Shown piece after piece: positions 29,201 through 35,243 of a stretch of 64,000 nt of DNA; within the stretch, counting starts at the first letter, position 1, and each line of letters begins with the position of its first letter. The position numbers were made by a program, and so were the translations under genes. Source of the DNA: Flavobacterium resistens (lineage in GTDB: Bacteria > Bacteroidota > Bacteroidia > Flavobacteriales > Flavobacteriaceae). The stretch spans positions 682,001-746,000 of the forward strand of contig NZ_FXTA01000001.1 of NCBI RefSeq assembly GCF_900182645.1. Reading direction: 5' to 3'. The notes beneath the pieces were generated by a model. It worked only from the letters and a program-made list of their open reading frames with translations, ran no database searches and was not told the DNA's origin.

Positions 29201-31401
29201 GTTGTAAAAGTAGTTCCTGTAAACAATAAATTTCCAGCTGTTGCTGCATCGTACCAATTATAGGTGGTACCTACAACTGGAGACTGAACTGTTATTGTCG
29301 TAGATTGTCCTTCACAAATACTTGAAGAAGCTGCAGTCACAGTTGCTACTACAGGATTATTTACCGTAATTGGTACGGCATAACGCACAGTATTAACACA
29401 ACCATTTCGGGTTACTTCTGTCCAATACGTTGTATCAGCAGTTAAATTTGGTGTGGTAAAAGCTGCAGTACTTGCCAATGAAGCACCGCCAGTGGCTGCA
29501 GAATACCAATTAACGGTTTCTCCAACAGCAAGGCCTGCAGTTAATACTGTATTTTGTCCACTACAAATATTTGTATTTCCAGTAACATTTGTTTTACCAT
29601 AGTGATAACTTGCCTGATAAATATCCAAACTCGTCAATGCTGATACTAAACCACCCAAGCGAACTTCAACTCTGTCAAAATTTGCTCCTGCAGTTATACT
29701 AGCTCTAAAACGGTTCCCTCCTAATAATTGAACACTTACTAGGTTATTTATCGAAACTCTGTCATTATTAAAAGTGGCTCCGTTATAAGTTGCCAAACTA
29801 ATATAATTCAATAAACTTAAATCCAGAACGCCGCCTGGCAATTCCAATTCAACATCAACAATATCACCAGTTTTTCCTGGATTATTGAATTGCAATGTTT
29901 GTTGAATCCATCCATTTACTAAACCAACAGGCACGGTTAAGCGCGCTGCAGTATTAATATCTCCGTCAACAGATAAATCCGGATTTGTACTACTGCATAA
30001 CAAACAAAGACCATTAATATTAGTCTGCTGACTGTTTGCTTGTAAACATCCTCCAAGTGGAGTACTCACTACGTTCACTGTGATTGGAGTTCTTGAAGTA
30101 CTTACACAACCACCAGTTGCACTTTGAGTTTCTACATAATAAGTTTTTGTAGCAGTTAAAATCGGAGTTGTGAAGGTTGAGGTATTTGTCGCAAGAGCTG
30201 TTCCTCCTGTTGCTACATCATACCAATTCAGCGTCACTCCAGCTTCAGATGTTGATGCATTCAAAGTGGCATTTTGACCAGATTGAATCGTTACATTTTG
30301 CGTCAAAGCCGCTGCCGCTGCCGGAATCGCAACTGATACTACATCAACCTGTGCTCTACTTGGACTTACACAACTTCCTATTACAGCTTCAACATAAAAA
30401 GTAGTAGTACCAATAGGAACTGTTGGAGAATACGAAGTTCCTGAAGCCAATATTGTTCCTCCAGATGATACTGAATACCAATTATAAGTTGTTCCCGGAA
30501 TTGGATTAATTAATGATAAAGTAGTTTGTTGTGTTGCTCCTGAAGAACATACAGCAGTTCCAGAAGAACTAATTGCGGGAGCAACAGGATTAGACACATT
30601 AACAACAACTGGCACTCGATTATTTCCTTCACAGCCACCTGCTCGGGCTACTCCTATATAATAGGTAGTATTCGCAGTTAAAGTTGGAGTAACTAAAGTA
30701 TTTCCAGTTGCAAGTGCCGTAGTAGAAGAAGCAGAGCTATACCATGCTAAATTTGTTCCTGCCGCCGGAGTAGCAGTTAGAGTCGTTGAAGTTCCTGAAC
30801 AAATCGTCTGATTTAAACCACCTGTTACAGTTGGTTTTGCAAAATCAAGACGAACATCATAAACTCGTAAATTAACAAGCAGACTTAAAAGACCACCTAC
30901 CTGAATTTGCACTTGATTGGCGTCGCCAGGAACTGTATATCGGACTTCTCCAATAGCATTTCCAGATAACAAACTTAGGTTCAAAACTGGGCTGTTAAGC
31001 GCCACTCTTGGACCTACATCTGTGCCTGAAAGCTTTGTTTGAATTGATACATTGGATAATAATCCAACATCAAGCAAACCATTTCCTGTACCTAAATAAA
31101 GTACAATTTCGTCTCCTGCTTTCACGGTCTGATTCAGCGTCATGGTCTCTTCAACCACACATAGAAGTCCGACCGCATTTTGCAAAGTCGCAAATGTCGT
31201 TAGCCCCGGATCGTTGTCATAGGCCAACGTGGGATTACTTACATCTAAACCTACACACAATAAGCCTCCCTGACTGTTTGTTTGTGACACTGGTCTACAA
31301 ACAGTCTGAGCAAAAGCATTACTACATAATAGGAATAAAAATAATAGCCCCAATAATCTCTTCTGAATAATGAGATTACAAAAAGTAAAGATTTTTTTCA
31401 T
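20260..31401 (-). CDS. Giant T9SS-secreted repeat protein with type B C-terminal sorting domain
   Basis: A 3713-residue surface or secreted protein. Signal peptide 1-32 (cleavage after AFAQ). The N-terminal half has five related 150-160-residue modules at about 33-188, 452-603, 861-1014, 1366-1527 and 1532-1687, separated by Ig-like units with WYD/WYS and TGG motifs. One divergent 80-residue unit precedes 13 nearly identical 80-residue units (2061-3100), and four divergent units follow. A PKD-like segment, a DUF11 domain (about 3500-3615; TNTVSNPTPNFGEQITFTVT) and the type B sorting domain (about 3620-3713; EFTPNNDGANDLFRI, YNRYGALVY) complete it. No enzymatic domain was seen. Likely an SprB-like adhesin or gliding-associated filament, by inference from the architecture and the adjacent SprF-like gene. 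Confidence 0.93.
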   Translation of the reverse strand: MKKIFTFCNLIIQKRLLGLLFLFLLCSNAFAQTVCRPVSQTNSQGGLLCVGLDVSNPTLAYDNDPGLTTFATLQNAVGLLCVVEETMTLNQTVKAGDEIVLYLGTGNGLLDVGLLSNVSIQTKLSGTDVGPRVALNSPVLNLSLLSGNAIGEVRYTVPGDANQVQIQVGGLLSLLVNLRVYDVRLDFAKPTVTGGLNQTICSGTSTTLTATPAAGTNLAWYSSASSTTALATGNTLVTPTLTANTTYYIGVARAGGCEGNNRVPVVVNVSNPVAPAISSSGTAVCSSGATQQTTLSLINPIPGTTYNWYSVSSGGTILASGTSYSPTVPIGTTTFYVEAVIGSCVSPSRAQVDVVSVAIPAAAAALTQNVTIQSGQNATLNASTSEAGVTLNWYDVATGGTALATNTSTFTTPILTATKTYYVETQSATGGCVSTSRTPITVNVVSTPLGGCLQANSQQTNINGLCLLCSSTNPDLSVDGDINTAARLTVPVGLVNGWIQQTLQFNNPGKTGDIVDVELELPGGVLDLSLLNYISLATYNGATFNNDRVSINNLVSVQLLGGNRFRASITAGANFDRVEVRLGGLVSALTSLDIYQASYHYGKTNVTGNTNICSGQNTVLTAGLAVGETVNWYSAATGGASLASTAAFTTPNLTADTTYWTEVTRNGCVNTVRYAVPITVNNPVVATVTAASSSICEGQSTTITVQSPVVGTTYNWYDAATAGNLLFTGTTFTTPALTSSTSYYVESVIGSCTTSSRAQANITVNPLPALPTVAASTVIIPSGQVVTLQVSNPVAGIAYDWYDVPTGGTALVTDNPSYTPSPALIVDKTYYIEARNASNCVSASRTIINVVVTPPAPVTTCLQANAQTISTSGIACVGCGAALGTANLSVDGDNSTATTLQNPVGVAGYVQQRLDFASSGFAGDIIEVELGLPTGLLDVSALSYITLESYNGGIDNGDGAAINSLLNVQLLGGNRFRATFAAGANFTGVQVRLGGVLSVLSELDIYGASFRYKEATITGASSPICSGASTTLTASTTGGDVLSWYDVASGGTALASNTNTYTTGPLTGSKTYYIEAVRSGCINSVRQPVTVTVLPLSVAADITIASPVTSSCDGTAVLNPTSGLAGAQFKYYTDQVKTQEIITGSTVVAQPGITFSKDASTGALTINGLASGVSYTYYIAVGNTASCDNAINTLKPVVVNFPATTTTLAVTSPLVACGSANLKNAITGLDTSGNTTYTFFDPSNTIITDEAASNITISGVYSIQAQGSGVDCPSAKQAVTVTINTLPSLTVDPAQSVAQGTNVTLNATSTGTLAWYDPQGNAIAGPPFNTGALNVPGIYTYTVVATLGTCSVTGTLSINVKDPDNCQLLTERVYATGQSSGSIITGGVTNGPNAIDGNPQTFSTITTGVGLLGIGTTWQNLTWPSNIAKGTPVTIKLGSEYSVLGVAQGVSVIGTKAGVDIGTLQSISGALLNVLPGDNAYEYTFVPSNAAGPQDYDGIRIVSGAVLSVAQNTKVYEAYYNKSVSTVTCTPGDIQDIFYGTTDLGLPVGALTATVGVSDAWNIADNDVTTYATMYSGVGALAAADMTVQFKTPSVVSDTLRIVISKPGTLLNVNLLTGFSIQRYLGNVAVGAPIQNNSTLLSLKLLSANTMAMVLVSSPTESYDRVRIRFGGVAGVLEFLRVHTVERVANTSVIGGGTDNKVTVCPGSTVTLQIPEEACSTYVWYDSPTGGAIVASGITYTVPANLAAGIYKYYVQPVRYGCEAMTRGEVTVEVRATSPEPTLTDITLNGAATTAICAPSGTVTLATSLVGTFTNPVYHWYKFDGSVSQPVASATGPSLIVNGLVPGTYTYFVGVSSDEFCETAEADRKQITFTILPPSVATDIVVDDLTVCNGVAASLTPTAPTLTNPIFTWYADASKTPLVNGTPTGVSYTVSSTGVLTVTGLTRAVSPITYYVAVSSDTTCENLAGTLQDAVIIISDPNTPTTTNSTQNFCLIDNPTVANIQVNESNVVWYSTDTSTTPLLSTDALVTGTYYATAKDPVTNCESSVRLAVAVNVNDAGTPTLVTAGTQNFCLVNAPTFASVQFNETNIVWYTALTGGTLIPSTQALTNGTYFATISDPATGCESATRLSVTINVNDPGTPTLVTAGTQNFCLINAPTFASVQFNETNIVWYTALTGGTLIPSTQALTSGTYFASISDPATGCESATRLSVTINVNDPGTPTLVTAGTQNFCLINAPTFASVQFNETNIVWYTALTGGTLIPSTQVLTSGTYFASISDPVTGCESATRLSVTINVNDPGTPTLVTAGTQNFCLVNAPTFASVQFNETNIVWYTALTGGTLIPSTQALTNGTYFATISDPVTGCESATRLSVTINVNDPGTPTLVTAGTQNYCLVNAPTFASVQFNETNIVWYTALTGGTLIPSTQALTSGTYFASISDPATGCESATRLSVTINVSDPGTPTLVTAGTQNFCLINAPTFASVQFNETNIVWYTALTGGTLIPSTQALTSGTYFASISDPVTGCESATRLSVTINVNDPGTPTLVTAGTQNFCLVNAPTFASVQFNETNIVWYTALTGGTLIPSTQTLTSGTYFASISDPATGCESATRLSVTINVNDPGTPTLVTAGTQNFCLVNAPTFASVQFNETNIVWYTALTGGTLIPSTQALTSGTYFASISDPATGCESATRLSVTINVNDPGTPTLVTAGTQNFCLINAPTFASVQFNETNIVWYTALTGGTLIPSTQALTSGTYFASISDPVTGCESATRLSVTINVNDPGTPTLVTAGTQNFCLVNAPTFASVQFNETNIVWYTALTGGTLIPSTQALTNGTYFAAISDPATGCESATRLSVTINVNDPGTPTLVTAGTQNFCLINAPTFASVQFNETNIVWYTALTGGTLIPSTQALTSGTYFASISDPVTGCESATRLSVSINVNDPGTPTLVTAGTQNFCLINAPTFASVQFNETNIVWYTALTGGTLIPSTQALTSGTYFASISDPATGCESATRLSVTINVNDPGTPTLVTAGTQNFCLVNAPTFASVQFNETNIVWYTALTGGTLIPSTQALTSGTYFASISDPVTGCESATRLSVTISVTDPLTPTTTNASQVFCSGNVPTIANIQVNEANVVWYSAATGGTAIPATTALANGTYYGAIKDPVTGCESSVRLAVNVTVGNTINPTTTNASQSFCSTTAPTIANIQVNESNVTWFSSATGGTAIPATTALTTGVYYGNIVDPATGCESSTRLQVTVTVTNPSPTPTTTNATQNFCTLNSPTVANIQVNEANVVWYSTATGGTAIPATTALVTGTYYGAISSAIGCENPVRLAVVVNVNTPGVITTPRTAQTFCLSKLPTLANILVNEPNVVWYSSATGGTPLAANTQLTAGTYYASALANTTNGCESATRLGITIAFENDALVPITTSDDTPCVFQGVTYSVANGKSNYVWSVTNGTIISGGGTADGNVTISWSDIGSGQVKVTYINTCDETTTKTLNVTVATCSDLTITNTVSNPTPNFGEQITFTVTVNNVGQGNFINTLVSDLLPNGYEFISSSTTQGTFDPTTQLWTIPTLNAGQSVVLTIVAEVVHGTDYLSVATIEISTPLDVSAANNSASVSVEPICLTVYNEFTPNNDGANDLFRIDCIETYPNNELKVYNRYGALVYSKQHYENDWNGTANVSGVISRGDMLPTGTYFYVIDIGDGTVKKGWLSIMR
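22102..25221 (-). repeat. 13 tandem 240-bp coding repeats inside the giant gene
   Basis: The landmark GATGGAATCAA recurs at exact 240-base steps (lines beginning 22201, 22441, ... 25081), 13 times with no insertion or deletion. The array is 3120 bp, residues 2061-3100. Each unit encodes GTPTLVTAGTQNFCL, then a NIVWYTALTGGTLIPSTQ block, then TGCESATRLSVTINVNDP. Copies differ by scattered, mostly silent substitutions. Each unit has two Cys (FCL and TGCES), suggesting one disulfide per Ig-like unit. Not a CRISPR: repeats are contiguous, in frame and without spacers. Confidence 0.98.
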
Positions 31402-32520
31402 AATTTGGAAGATTAGAAAATGGACAATAAAATACCTGTTGCGATAAGCACGAATGCTTAGGCAATTTAAAAAACGTTAATAATCAACTAGTTAATACAA
31501 AATATAAAGCATTTGGGGCTGACTTTAAAATCTTGTTTTATTAAAAAAAAAAATATAGGGTAGACATTTTTATGTATACCAAAGAGTACTCTTATTCATC
31601 CTGAATAAAAAATCCCTCAAAACTTTTAGGAAATACTGATCTAGACCAATCTTCCTGATGAAGTGATTTGTTTGTTGCATAATTTTCTATTAAGAAAATT
31701 TAAACGTTATGTTGTGGGGGAATAAAAAAATACTGGTTCAATATATCAAGAAAGCTGATTAGACTCTCAAGGTTTTTTATAAGATTTAAAAAAATTGAAA
31801 CAGTGTTTAATAAATAATTATTTATCGCATTCACTAAAAATTAAACACGACAAATCATCATTTATTAACCTAGCCGCCAACTGGGCAATGATAATAAATG
31901 AATGTCTCGACTATGATTTTGAAATAAACTTAGATTTGAATAGAAAGAAATTTTACGAACAAATTTCGCGGCATTAAATAAAGCAAAAATAACTTGAACA
32001 CTTAATGCAAACTTGATAATGAGAGTAATTGTCAATTCCATACGCATATAATTAAGTTACTTAAAACATTTAGGCAAATATTTTCTGTCAAAGCAAAACA
32101 TTAAACAAAACACTGTAAAAATAGGTTTATCAAAACAGGGCCAAATTATTTTGTTTAACATTTCTATATCAAAAATAAATAAAATAAAAACAAAAAACAA
32201 TCTAATATTTTTAATTTTTTTTGAAGTAATAAGCAGCTCAACTACCAAAAGCATCAAATAATATAAGAAAAAACCGGGTTTTTAGTACAAAAAAAGCATT
32301 TCATAAGGTGTGTAAAAAATACGTTTATTTAACGTTAAATTTAAAAAAAGTAATACAAAACCTATATTTAATATATTTCAAACGATATAGATTTAACAAT
32401 AAAGACAAACAGGCCGTAAAAACCTACAATTTTAAGTCCAAAATCTTAAAATATTGAGAAATCTCAAATAAATGCGTAAAAGTACGTGCTGATAAAAATT
32501 TTAAAGATTAAACAAATGTT
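31402..32520. other. Long gene-free region upstream of the giant gene
   Basis: About 1.1 kb without a convincing gene on either strand; very AT-rich with stop codons in all frames. The only plus-strand open frame of note (31795-31977) starts with TTG and encodes nothing recognisable. On the minus strand, 45-60 bases before the giant gene's ATG, TAAGCA-TTCG-TGCTTA (31445-31460) forms a 6-bp hairpin with a UUCG loop. A 12-bp palindrome AAGAGTACTCTT lies at 31582-31593. No consensus promoter was found for the giant gene. The region probably holds a long leader and regulatory sites. Confidence 0.5.
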
Positions 32521-32570
32521 AAAAAAATAACAAAAGGTTAAACAATTAGAACACAAATCGTTTAACCTTT
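32521..32570 (-). terminator. Terminator after the DUF6495-like gene
   Basis: Perfect 11-bp stem AAAGGTTAAAC (32533-32543) with GTTTAACCTTT (32560-32570), 16-base loop. The A-run at 32521-32527 supplies a U-tail for minus-strand RNA. The hairpin lies 28 bases past the stop. Confidence 0.75.
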
Positions 32571-32598
32571 AATCAATTTTTAAAACAGATTTTACCTA

Positions 32599-33072
32599 TT
32601 ATGATTCTATAATCAAATTAATCTGTTTAAATAATTGTCCATCACTTAAAAAAGCACCTTGCTGAATCAATTCAAAAATAGAAGCATTTCTGTCCTCTGT
32701 AAAAACTTTTTTACCAACTTTCATCTCAATTGTTTCTGTAAACATATTATCACTAAGCCACTGCAAACCTTCCTGAGTTAAGAAATCTGTTTCCGGCACT
32801 AACGATTTCAATACTATTGACTGAACATGCGTTTCAAAACACTGAAATAAGAAAATATGATTTTTAGAAAAATGCTCCAAAAATTCAGCTCTTGACAAAA
32901 CACCTTCCCAGATCAAATCTGAAAAAACATCCAATTCCTGTTCAGCAACTTCAGGTTTATTTTCTTTAAGAGAATCCCATTCTGCTTTATCAATTGCTTG
33001 TGTCGCCAAAAAACTGGCAAATTCAGCATGCAATTCATCAAATTGCTCTTTTGTTAATCTTGCGTATTTCAT
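32599..33072 (-). CDS. DUF6495-like conserved protein of unknown function
   Basis: A 157-residue acidic soluble protein beginning MKYARLTKEQFDELHAEFASFLATQAIDKAEWD. It is largely helical by composition, with no signal peptide, membrane helix or catalytic motif I can identify. I recall proteins with this start as DUF6495 in Flavobacteriaceae; the number is from memory. It is downstream of the ribosomal protein operon in the same direction, but is separated by the rplI terminator at 33164-33196, so probably has its own transcript. Confidence 0.65.
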   Translation of the reverse strand: MKYARLTKEQFDELHAEFASFLATQAIDKAEWDSLKENKPEVAEQELDVFSDLIWEGVLSRAEFLEHFSKNHIFLFQCFETHVQSIVLKSLVPETDFLTQEGLQWLSDNMFTETIEMKVGKKVFTEDRNASIFELIQQGAFLSDGQLFKQINLIIES

Positions 33073-33163
33073 TTTATTTTAGGCTTTATGCCTTACGCTA
33101 TAAGCAATAAGCTAAACACTTATGCAAATAACCTTAAGTTTGTTAATCCAATATTTCACTAAA

Positions 33164-33196
33164 CAAAAAAATCCCGATTTTCATCGGGATTTTTAT
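33164..33196 (-). terminator. Terminator of the rpsF-rpsR-rplI operon
   Basis: Stem ATCCCGAT (33171-33178) with ATCGGGAT (33183-33190), extended by A-runs on the left and T-runs on the right. It lies 17 bases past the rplI stop, and the A-run at 33164-33171 gives the minus-strand U-tail. Confidence 0.9.
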
Positions 33197-33212
33197 ATCG
33201 TTTTTAAAACTA

Positions 33213-33653
33213 TTACTTTTCAGCAACAATTTCGTAAGCTAATTCAACGATTACATCTCTGTGTAAACGAACTGTAGCATTGTATTTTCCTAAACGTTTT
33301 ACAACACCACTAGTGATGAATTTTCTATCGATAGCATTACCAGATTTCTCTAAAGCTTCAGCAATATCGATGTTAGTGATAGAACCAAAAAGTTTCTCTC
33401 CACCAGCTTTTGCAGTAAGTTTAATTTCAAGAGCTTTTAAAGTTTCAGCTAATGCTTTAGCATCAGCAACAACTTTAGCTTCTTTGTGTGCTCTTTGTTT
33501 TAGGTTTTCAGCTAAAACTTTTTTAGCAGAAGGAGTTGCCAAAGTAGCAAAACCTTGAGGAATTAAAAAGTTACGACCGTAACCAGGTTTTACAGATACT
33601 ACATCATCTTTAAACCCTAGGTTTTGTACGTCTTGTTTTAAAATAATTTCCAT
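33213..33653 (-). CDS. rplI: 50S ribosomal protein L9
   Basis: A 146-residue L9 of normal length. The N-terminal domain shows the conserved MEIILKQDVQNLGFKDDVVSVKPGYGRNFLIP start, then a long connecting helix (about 40-75) and the C-terminal 23S rRNA-binding domain (KLTAKAGGEKLFGSIT). It is third in the operon with rpsF and rpsR, 69 bases after rpsR. Confidence 0.98.
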   Translation of the reverse strand: MEIILKQDVQNLGFKDDVVSVKPGYGRNFLIPQGFATLATPSAKKVLAENLKQRAHKEAKVVADAKALAETLKALEIKLTAKAGGEKLFGSITNIDIAEALEKSGNAIDRKFITSGVVKRLGKYNATVRLHRDVIVELAYEIVAEK

Positions 33654-33722
33654 GTTGTTGTCCTTATATTTTAGAAGTTAGGTTCTGATCAAGCAGAAAC
33701 CAGCGACTAGATTTTTTTTATA

Positions 33723-34019
33723 CTATTTTAATAAATCGGCCACGTATGGCATTAAAGCTAAGTGACGAGCTCTTTTTACAGCTACAGAAACTTTTCTTTG
33801 GTATTTTAATGAAGTTCCAGTTAAACGACGAGGAAGAATTTTCCCTTGCTCATTAACGAATTTCAATAAGAAATCAGCATCTTTATAATCGATGTATTTG
33901 ATTCCTGATTTTTTGAAACGGCAATACTTTTTAGTTTTGTTAGTTTCAATGTTTAAAGGCGTTAAATATCTGATATCTCCGTCTTTTTTTCCTTTTGCAG
34001 ATTGTTCGATTGTAGACAT
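33723..34019 (-). CDS. rpsR: 30S ribosomal protein S18
   Basis: A 98-residue S18. The core is [19 protein letters not shown], then [19 protein letters not shown] and [12 protein letters not shown], which contact S6 and 16S rRNA. The N-terminus carries a short basic extension ([18 protein letters not shown]). It lies 5 bases after rpsF, as expected for partners that bind together. Confidence 0.98.
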
Positions 34020-34024
34020 AATAA

Positions 34025-34366
34025 TTACGCTTTAGTAGATTTTAATTTAGCTCTTCTTCTCTCCGCCCATGAAATAGCATGTTTATCTAAACTTACAGTC
34101 AAGAAACGCATAACTCTTTCGTCACGTCTAAATTCAGTTTCAAAAGCTACAAGAACTTCTCCAGCTACTTTGAATTCGAATAAATGGTAAAAACCACTTT
34201 TTTTGTTTTGGATTTCGTAAGCCATTTTTTTCAGACCCCAATCCTCTTTCGATACCATTTCAGCTCCTCTACTAGTAAGAAATTCTTCAAATTTCGTTAC
34301 TGTTTCCTTCACCTGAACCTCAGATAAAACGGGATTTAAAATGAAAACAGTTTCATAATGATTCAT
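34025..34366 (-). CDS. rpsF: 30S ribosomal protein S6
   Basis: A 113-residue S6 with the ferredoxin-like start [39 protein letters not shown] and [16 protein letters not shown]. First gene of the rpsF-rpsR-rplI operon. In many bacteria S6:S18 represses this operon through a leader RNA element; the 30-odd-base leader predicted here is too short for me to see one. Confidence 0.98.
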   Translation of the reverse strand: MNHYETVFILNPVLSEVQVKETVTKFEEFLTSRGAEMVSKEDWGLKKMAYEIQNKKSGFYHLFEFKVAGEVLVAFETEFRRDERVMRFLTVSLDKHAISWAERRRAKLKSTKA

Positions 34367-34397
34367 AAATACAATATTTATTTGTTAAAATTGGGTG

Positions 34398-34427
34398 CAA
34401 AAGTAATCATAAAATTTAAATAAACAA
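34398..34427 (-). promoter_or_regulatory. Promoter of the rpsF-rpsR-rplI operon
   Basis: On the minus strand TTG (34425-34427) is followed 19 bases later by TACTTTTG (34398-34405), an exact consensus match. Start of transcription is expected near 34392, about 26 bases before the rpsF ATG. Confidence 0.75.
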
Positions 34428-34544
34428 CACATTTTTGCTTTTATTCGTCATACTGCAAAAAATATATGCTCAGTTTAGTTTTTTTTACAAAAAAAATAAT
34501 ACTTTTACTAATGCTATCCTGAATTTATTCTAAATTTAAATGTT

Positions 34545-35243
34545 ATGAAACTAAACTGTGTTGTTGTAGATGATAGTTCTATACAAAGGACCATTATTGC
34601 AAAATTAGTTAATAATCACCCAGGTTTGCACTTAATCGGGGACTTTTCTAATGCAATAGAAGCAAAAAGCTGTATCTCTTTAAATAATATCGATTTAATA
34701 TTTCTTGATATCGAAATGCCTGTTATTAATGGTTTTGACTTCCTTGACGGACTAAAATCAAAGCCTCAAATTATATTTATCACTTCTAAAGCTGAATACG
34801 CTTTAAAAGCCTTTGACTATGATGCTACCGATTATCTGCAAAAACCAATTGCCGTCGATCGATTCAACGCTTCTGTCAAAAGGGCAATCGATATGCACTT
34901 GCTTAAAAAAGAAGTCAAAGAAGAAGAAGGCGAACATATTTTCATCAAAAGTAATCTTAAAAAACTTAAAATTTTCACCGCTAAAATCAAATGGATCGAA
35001 GCATTTGGAGATTATGTAAGAGTGGTTACTGAAGATGATAGTAATTTGGTTCTTTCTACTATGAAATCTTTTGAAAACGATTTATCAAAAGATAAATTTA
35101 TTCGTGTGCACAAGTCCTATATTATTAATATTGACAAAGTAGAGCGTTTCAACAGCAAATTTGCTGAAATTGGAATTACAAAAATTCCTTTAAGCCGAAA
35201 CAAAAAAGAAGATTTAGTAAAAGCATTATCTACTTCGTCTTAA
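34545..35243 (+). CDS. LytTR-family response regulator
   Basis: A 232-residue regulator. The receiver domain (1-about 120) has the acidic pair VVDDSS, the phosphoacceptor Asp55 in FLDIEMPV, and TSKAEYALKAFDYDATDYLQKP. The C-terminal half (about 135-230) is a LytTR DNA-binding domain with IKWIEAFGDYVRV and FIRVHKSYIINIDKVERF. No sensor kinase is adjacent, so its histidine kinase (usually a LytS-like protein) must be elsewhere. It is divergent from rpsF and its last 4 bases overlap the end of convergent priA. Confidence 0.92.
   Translation: MKLNCVVVDDSSIQRTIIAKLVNNHPGLHLIGDFSNAIEAKSCISLNNIDLIFLDIEMPVINGFDFLDGLKSKPQIIFITSKAEYALKAFDYDATDYLQKPIAVDRFNASVKRAIDMHLLKKEVKEEEGEHIFIKSNLKKLKIFTAKIKWIEAFGDYVRVVTEDDSNLVLSTMKSFENDLSKDKFIRVHKSYIINIDKVERFNSKFAEIGITKIPLSRNKKEDLVKALSTSS

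Noticed and set aside
31795..31977. 60-codon plus-strand open frame in the gene-free region
   Set aside because: TTG start, no promoter, no recognisable motif, and the surrounding sequence is AT-rich filler.
32264..32290. Hairpin AAAAAC-CGG-GTTTTT as a terminator
   Set aside because: Stem is nearly all A-T with a 3-base loop and no gene ends nearby.
33073..33163. Short GCTTTATGCCTTACGCTATAAGC-like repeats as an RNA gene
   Set aside because: Looks like low-complexity intergenic repeats; no tRNA or known RNA fold could be drawn.
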